This document shows positions 6,309 to 10,344 of a DNA stretch of 10,344 nt, piece by piece. Source of the stretch: ZC4RG20 sp964518995 (lineage in GTDB: Bacteria > Pseudomonadota > Gammaproteobacteria > Steroidobacterales > Rariloculaceae); NCBI GenBank assembly GCA_964518995.1, contig CAZFJU010000161.1, forward strand, positions 1 to 10,344. The letters are read 5' to 3'. Position 1 is the first letter of the stretch; the number at the start of each line of letters is the position of its first letter. Both the position numbers and the translations under genes were made by a program. The notes under the pieces are model-generated. The model ran no database searches. It saw only the letters and a program-made list of their open reading frames with translations, and was not told where the DNA came from.

Positions 6309-8315
6309 ATGAGATTCACGGCCGGGCTGGCCGCCGGGATGCTTCCCGTCGCGCTCAGCATCTCGCCAGCGGTCGCCCAGGAGGGCGGGGCGCAGCTCGA
6401 GGAGATCGTGGTGCGCTCGACCAAGCTCGAGAAATCGGCCACGGAGCTGACGCAGTCGGTGACGATCATCGACGAGGTCGAGATCGAGCTGAACGCGTAC
6501 TCCGATTTCACCGAGGTTCTGCGCCGGACGGCCGGTATCGAGTTCAAGCAGGCCGGCGGTCCCGGTCAGTTCAACTATCCGAAGATGCGGGGCTTCGCGA
6601 CCAGCGCGATCCTCGTCGTCGTCGACGGCGTCAAGCTCGACGAGGCCAGCTCGGGCGGCGTGAGCCATCTGCTCGGTCAAATCGATCCGGCCTCGATCGA
6701 GCGGGTCGAGGTGTTGCGCGGTCCGCAGGCCGTGCTGTATGGCGCGAACAGCACGGCCGGCGTCATTTCGATCACGACCAAGTCCGGCAGTCGCCCGAGC
6801 GCGGGCCTGCAGGCGGAGGCCGGCTCGCTCGACTGGCGGCGCGCCGCGGCGTCGTTCCGCAATACTGTCGATGCCGGCGGCGGTGCGCTGGCGTATTCGC
6901 TGAACGCGTCGAAGGTCGACAGCGGCAATGTGCATCCCCATGAATTCACGCGCGATGAGACGCTGCAAGGCAAGATCAGCTACGACGCGGGCCGCATCGG
7001 CGCCGGACTGACCTTCTGGCAGACGGACAACCGCTTCCAGAGCGCGGAGCTCGACGAGGCCGGCTGCTGCCAGACCCGCGAAACGCACTGGGCGTTTCAG
7101 ACGCCGGATCCGAACCAGGTCAACAGTACCCGGAGTACGGTCATCGGCGCTCATTTCCAGCACGAGCTCTCGCCGCGCTTGAGTCAGCGCGCGCAAGTGG
7201 GCGCTCTGCAGAAGCGCTACAGCATTATCGATTCGGCCGACGGCATTCTTGGCTATCAGCCGGCGCCATTCGACGATTTTCAGTTTCCAACCGGAGACGG
7301 GCCGATCTATCAGCGCGGCGAGCTGATTCCGATCGAGGATACGCCGTTCGATGTCGCGTCCTTTTATCGCGACGAGAATCGTCAGATCGACTACAACCTG
7401 ATCTATCAAGGTGACCGCACGGGCATGCTGGTCGGCTTCGAGTATCTCGATCAGGCCGCGCGGCAGTGGGGCAGCTACGGCGCCGCCGATAACGACGAGT
7501 CGGTCATGTCTTTCTACGCCAACGGCGAGATCGACGTCGGCGCGCGTGTCGTGCTGGCGCTCGGCATCCGCTCGGACGACTTCGACTCGTGGGGCCGGGA
7601 GACGACCGGCAATCTAGGCCTGGCCGCGCAGCTCGGCGGGCCGTGGTCGCTGTTCGCCAACGTCGGCACGAGCTTCACCGCGCCGTCGATGTCGCAGCTG
7701 TTCAACCCGATCTACGGCACGACGAATCTGCGGCCGCAGGGAGGTGAAACCTTCGAGGTCGGGCTGCGGTACCAGGGCAGCGATGGCCGGCTCGCTGCCG
7801 AGACGACGGCATGGCACACGAATCTGGATGACGTCATCGTCTACGACGGAGCGATCGTCAATCCGAGATCGACCTCGGGCTACGGGCAATACACGAATCG
7901 CGACCGGCAGAGGACCGAAGGCGTCGAGCTATCGGGCAGCTTTGCGTTGACCGATCGGCTGATGTTCGATGGCAACTACACATTTACGCGATCGGACCAC
8001 AAGGCGATCGACGGAGCATGGGAGCGCACCGTTCAGATCGCGAAGAATAAAGGTAATCTCGGCCTCAATTATCAGGGCGACAGGTTCTATGTCAGCGGTA
8101 ACCTGTATCACTCCGGGCCTCGGCTGCGCTGGGCCGCCGACGTCGAGATGAAAGCGTACACTCGCTTCGATCTGGCAGCGCGCTACGACTTCACGACGGC
8201 GCTGTCCGGCTATCTGCGCGTAGAGAATCTTTTCGACGTCGACATCGAGGAAGGTCTCGGCTACAAGCAGCCGGGCGTTTACTCGGTCGTCGGTCTTCAG
8301 TATCGGTTTTTCTAG
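6309..8315 (+). CDS. TonB-dependent outer-membrane receptor, probably siderophore
   Basis: This 668-residue protein is a complete TonB-dependent receptor. It has a signal peptide ending at about residue 23 (SPAVA, then QEGG), a TonB box at 31-37 (EEIVVRS), and a plug domain from about 45 to 160 with KMRGF at 92-96, ILVVVDGVKL at 101-110, and IERVEVLRGPQAVLYGANST then AGVISITTKSG at 130-160. The rest is the 22-strand barrel, with SFTAPSMSQLF and the terminal aromatic strand VVGLQYRFF. Its layout is of the BtuB/CirA type. No N-terminal secretin/TonB signalling domain is present, so it should not signal through a FecR/sigma pair. Its only cysteines are the adjacent Cys253 and Cys254. The ATG has AAGGAG eight bases upstream. 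DUF3649 and PepSY-TM genes follow, which favours a ferric siderophore as ligand; sequence alone cannot exclude another ligand. Confidence 0.93.
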   Translation: MRFTAGLAAGMLPVALSISPAVAQEGGAQLEEIVVRSTKLEKSATELTQSVTIIDEVEIELNAYSDFTEVLRRTAGIEFKQAGGPGQFNYPKMRGFATSAILVVVDGVKLDEASSGGVSHLLGQIDPASIERVEVLRGPQAVLYGANSTAGVISITTKSGSRPSAGLQAEAGSLDWRRAAASFRNTVDAGGGALAYSLNASKVDSGNVHPHEFTRDETLQGKISYDAGRIGAGLTFWQTDNRFQSAELDEAGCCQTRETHWAFQTPDPNQVNSTRSTVIGAHFQHELSPRLSQRAQVGALQKRYSIIDSADGILGYQPAPFDDFQFPTGDGPIYQRGELIPIEDTPFDVASFYRDENRQIDYNLIYQGDRTGMLVGFEYLDQAARQWGSYGAADNDESVMSFYANGEIDVGARVVLALGIRSDDFDSWGRETTGNLGLAAQLGGPWSLFANVGTSFTAPSMSQLFNPIYGTTNLRPQGGETFEVGLRYQGSDGRLAAETTAWHTNLDDVIVYDGAIVNPRSTSGYGQYTNRDRQRTEGVELSGSFALTDRLMFDGNYTFTRSDHKAIDGAWERTVQIAKNKGNLGLNYQGDRFYVSGNLYHSGPRLRWAADVEMKAYTRFDLAARYDFTTALSGYLRVENLFDVDIEEGLGYKQPGVYSVVGLQYRFF

Positions 8316-8397
8316 GCCCGACGCAGGACGCCGAGCGGGGCGGGCTTTCGGCGGGCACAACACTAAACTGGGCGCAGCGGGGCTCCCGGGACGGAAA

Positions 8398-8412
8398 TGG
8401 CGCCCGGCGCCA
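8398..8412. repeat. Perfect palindrome before DUF3649
   Basis: TGGCGCC and GGCGCCA flank a single central C. The palindrome lies in the 117-base gap between the receptor stop and the DUF3649 start, and ends six bases before the GAGG ribosome binding site. As RNA it could fold as a five-pair stem with a CCCGG loop. A role in separating expression of receptor and membrane proteins is possible but unproven. The rest of the gap shows only weak GC-rich inverted repeats and no U-run. Confidence 0.55.
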
Positions 8413-8432
8413 GATCGTGAGGTATGTCGCGT

Positions 8433-8732
8433 ATGACTAGAATGGCTGAGCACGTTTCGACACGCGCGCTCGATATTGCATCGCGCGTGCTCGCCGCCGG
8501 TGCGGGCGGCTATGCCTTGGCGACCACGGCCGCCATCGCGCTGGCCGCCGCGCTGCCGCTGCCGCACGCCGATGCGGTCATGACGGGGATCCTGCTCACT
8601 TTTGCGTTGTACGTCACGGCAATCATGTGGTCGTTTGCAGCGGCCACGGCCATGCGCGCGTGGCTCGGGATCGGGGTGGCGATCGCGTTGTCTTGGCTGG
8701 TGATCGCCGCGGCCGAGTGGAGTGCCCGCTGA
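8433..8732 (+). CDS. DUF3649 family small inner-membrane protein
   Basis: A 99-residue hydrophobic protein with about three membrane helices. The sequence ASRVLAAGAGGYALATTAAI, the following ALPLPHADAVMTG turn, and LLTFALYVTAIMWSFAAATA then RAWLGIG are typical of DUF3649, a family found beside siderophore receptors and PepSY-TM proteins; no biochemical activity is established. GAGG at 8419-8422 sits ten bases before ATG 8433. An ATG at 8424 (102 residues) is in frame but only one base from that GAGG, and ATG 8442 is too far from it. The stop overlaps the next start as TGATG, so the two are translationally coupled. It follows the TonB-receptor gene in the same direction and is probably cotranscribed with it. 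Confidence 0.85.
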   Translation: MTRMAEHVSTRALDIASRVLAAGAGGYALATTAAIALAAALPLPHADAVMTGILLTFALYVTAIMWSFAAATAMRAWLGIGVAIALSWLVIAAAEWSAR

Positions 8733-10336
8733 TGGAGGGCGGTTTTCGCAAGTCGATGGCCTGGCTGCATACGTGGACAGGTCTGCTCGTGGGCTGGCTG
8801 CTGTTCTTTATCTTCCTGACCGGCACTCTCGGCTATTTCGATAGCGAGATCGATCGCTGGATGCGGCCCGAGTTGCCGCTCGTTCATACGGATGTGGCTC
8901 AGGGCGAGGCCATCGCACTCGGTATGCGCCGCCTCGAGGAGGTCGCGCCGGACGCGACCCAGTGGACGATCTATCCGCCGAGCGGGCGCGACATTCTGAA
9001 TATCAATCTGTCGTGGACCGAGCCCGGCTCGATACGAGGCAGCGAGGTGCTCGACAACGGCACGGGCCGGCCCGTCGAGGCCCGCGATACCGGCGGCGGC
9101 CAGGCGCTGTATCAGTTGCACTACGTGTTGCGCTATGTGCCGTCGACGGCGGCGTACTGGATCGTCGGCTTCTGCAGCATGCTGATGTTGACGGCGATCG
9201 TCACAGGCGTCATCACGCATAAGAGAATTTTCAGGGACTTCTTCACCTTCCGGCCCCGGCGCGGGCAGCGTTCCTGGCTCGATATCCACAATGTGCTGGG
9301 CGTGCTCGCGCTGCCGTTCCACTTGATGATCACCTACAGCGGGCTGGTCTTCTTCGTATTCACGTATATGGCCGTCGTCGTTTCCGCGACCTACGGTAGC
9401 GGGGCGGACGACCGAAGCCGGTTCTTCGATGAGGCGTTTCGGAATCCGGCGCTGCCGGCACCCGCCGGTGTCGATGCCGACTCTGCGCCCCTTGCGCCGA
9501 TGCTGGCCGAATTGTCCGCCCGTTGGGGCGAAGGGCAGATTCGCTCGCTGCAGGTGCACCATCCGGGTGACGCGAATGCGCGCGTCGTGGTCACGCGCAA
9601 TCACGTGACGCCGGTCAGCAACGGCGGACGCATCGTCTTCGACGGCGTGAGCGGTGCAGTGCTCGAGCATACGGATCGACGCACCGGTCCGATGGTCGTC
9701 AACGATGCGCTGCTCGGCCTGCACGAAGGGCTGTTCGCGTCACCCGTGCTGCGTTGGCTGTACTTCTTCTCCGGGCTGCTCGGCACGGGCTTGATAGCAA
9801 CCGGTCTGGTGCTATGGACTGCGAAGCGGCGCAGCTCGCCGGCCGGCCAGCGTCATGCGGGTCTCGTGCTGGTCGAGCGGCTCAACGTCGGCACGCTGAT
9901 CGGGCTGCCGATCGGCATTGCAGCCTATTTCTGGGCGAACCGGCTGATTCCGGTCGATGTCGCGGAGCGGGCGGCGCGCGAGATGGATACGCTGTTCATC
10001 GTCTGGCTCGCGATGCTGCTTTACGCTGCGGCACGACCGCTCCGCCGCGCGTGGCTCGAGCAGTCCGTGATGGCCGCGCTCGCGTTCGGGTTGTTGCCGG
10101 TGCTGAATGCCGCGACGAGCGACTATGGCCTCGCTCGCACATTGCCGGCGCGGGAGTGGATGCTGGCGGGCTTCGATCTGACGGTAGTGGTCTGCGCTCT
10201 CGGCTTCGGGGTCATCGCATGGTACGTGCTTCAGCCGTCCGCCGGCGAGAGGGCAGCAAAGACGGCTAAGATGACTGCAACGGAAAATCTGAAGCGGCGA
10301 GCCTTACCGCGGGAAGCGCCGGCCGAGTCGAGATAA
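8732..10336 (+). CDS. PepSY-TM family membrane protein, probable ferric-siderophore reductase type
   Basis: This 534-residue protein belongs to the PepSY-associated TM family. Members such as FpvG and FoxB of Pseudomonas are linked to reductive release of iron from siderophores. The family opening is SMAWLHTWTGLLVGWLLFF at 8-26. A periplasmic region follows, then helices at about 141-163 and 188-213 joined by the cytoplasmic-looking THKRIFRDFFTFRPRRGQR at 162-180 and SWLDIHNVLG at 181-190. A second soluble region covers 220-335 and ends in LLGLHEGLF at 328-336. Helices near 341-362, 386-404, 419-435, 444-461 and 482-500 close the protein. Histidines 13, 130, 163, 186, 197 and 331 sit in or next to helices and could bind haem. 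ATG 8732 overlaps the DUF3649 stop and has GGAG nine bases upstream. The protein ends in a charged tail. Family certain; the reductase role and substrate are inferred from context. Confidence 0.9.
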   Translation: MEGGFRKSMAWLHTWTGLLVGWLLFFIFLTGTLGYFDSEIDRWMRPELPLVHTDVAQGEAIALGMRRLEEVAPDATQWTIYPPSGRDILNINLSWTEPGSIRGSEVLDNGTGRPVEARDTGGGQALYQLHYVLRYVPSTAAYWIVGFCSMLMLTAIVTGVITHKRIFRDFFTFRPRRGQRSWLDIHNVLGVLALPFHLMITYSGLVFFVFTYMAVVVSATYGSGADDRSRFFDEAFRNPALPAPAGVDADSAPLAPMLAELSARWGEGQIRSLQVHHPGDANARVVVTRNHVTPVSNGGRIVFDGVSGAVLEHTDRRTGPMVVNDALLGLHEGLFASPVLRWLYFFSGLLGTGLIATGLVLWTAKRRSSPAGQRHAGLVLVERLNVGTLIGLPIGIAAYFWANRLIPVDVAERAAREMDTLFIVWLAMLLYAAARPLRRAWLEQSVMAALAFGLLPVLNAATSDYGLARTLPAREWMLAGFDLTVVVCALGFGVIAWYVLQPSAGERAAKTAKMTATENLKRRALPREAPAESR

Positions 10337-10344
10337 GCACGGCG

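Noticed and set aside
6099..7409. Long minus-strand open frame (436 codons) opposite the TonB-receptor gene
   Set aside because: It is antisense to a certain receptor gene, its translation is Arg/Ala/Leu-rich without domain features, and long antisense frames are expected in GC-rich DNA. Only its last 32 codons, outside the receptor gene, were kept as a doubtful small ORF.
8316..8351. Terminator after the TonB-receptor gene
   Set aside because: GCCCG at 8316-8320 and CGGGC at 8341-8345 can pair, but the loop is long and only three T follow, so this is too weak to call.
8510..9724. Long minus-strand open frame (404 codons) opposite DUF3649 and PepSY-TM
   Set aside because: It is antisense to two well-supported membrane-protein genes and is rich in Arg, His and Gln, a typical codon-mirror effect.

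Overview
The window is GC-rich bacterial DNA with Shine-Dalgarno-led, tightly packed genes. Its gene content points to a Gram-negative proteobacterium: an outer-membrane TonB-dependent receptor, Sec and Tat signal peptides, and the DUF3649/PepSY/DUF3325 membrane proteins that go with siderophore receptors. A gammaproteobacterium of the Steroidobacter/Woeseia kind is my best guess, from the ToxR-like winged-helix regulator and the DUF1800/DUF1501 pair. This is a judgement from memory, not a phylogeny.

Layout. (1) Positions 1-307, minus strand: the N-terminal part of a cupin protein that runs off the left edge. (2) 308-693: non-coding spacer, AT-rich at its right end, with two direct copies of an AACCGTT element. 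(3) 694-1980, plus strand: a one-component regulator with a cytoplasmic winged helix, one membrane helix and a periplasmic domain of unknown function. (4) 1986-2530, plus strand: a broken COG4798-type SAM methyltransferase with its middle deleted and its reading frame shifted. (5) 2517-6016, minus strand: DUF1800, DUF1501 and DUF3325 genes in transcription order, probably one operon. (6) 6017-6308: a divergent promoter region with more CCGTT-type elements and one doubtful small ORF. (7) 6309-10336, plus strand: a TonB-dependent receptor, a DUF3649 membrane protein and a PepSY-TM membrane protein; the last two overlap as TGATG.

How the parts may work together. DUF3649, PepSY-TM and DUF3325 usually sit together beside a siderophore receptor, and PepSY-TM proteins of this type are linked to periplasmic reduction of ferric siderophores. 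Here DUF3325 lies in the opposite arm, directly behind DUF1800 and DUF1501, two exported proteins of unknown function. The two divergent arms therefore look like one uptake system, which would tie the DUF1800/DUF1501 pair to acquisition of iron or another ligand. The same CCGTT core occurs upstream of the regulator gene and between the two arms, so the membrane-bound regulator may control the locus and itself. Both points are inferences from layout and short motifs.

I saw no tRNA, rRNA, CRISPR array, insertion sequence or convincing intrinsic terminator.
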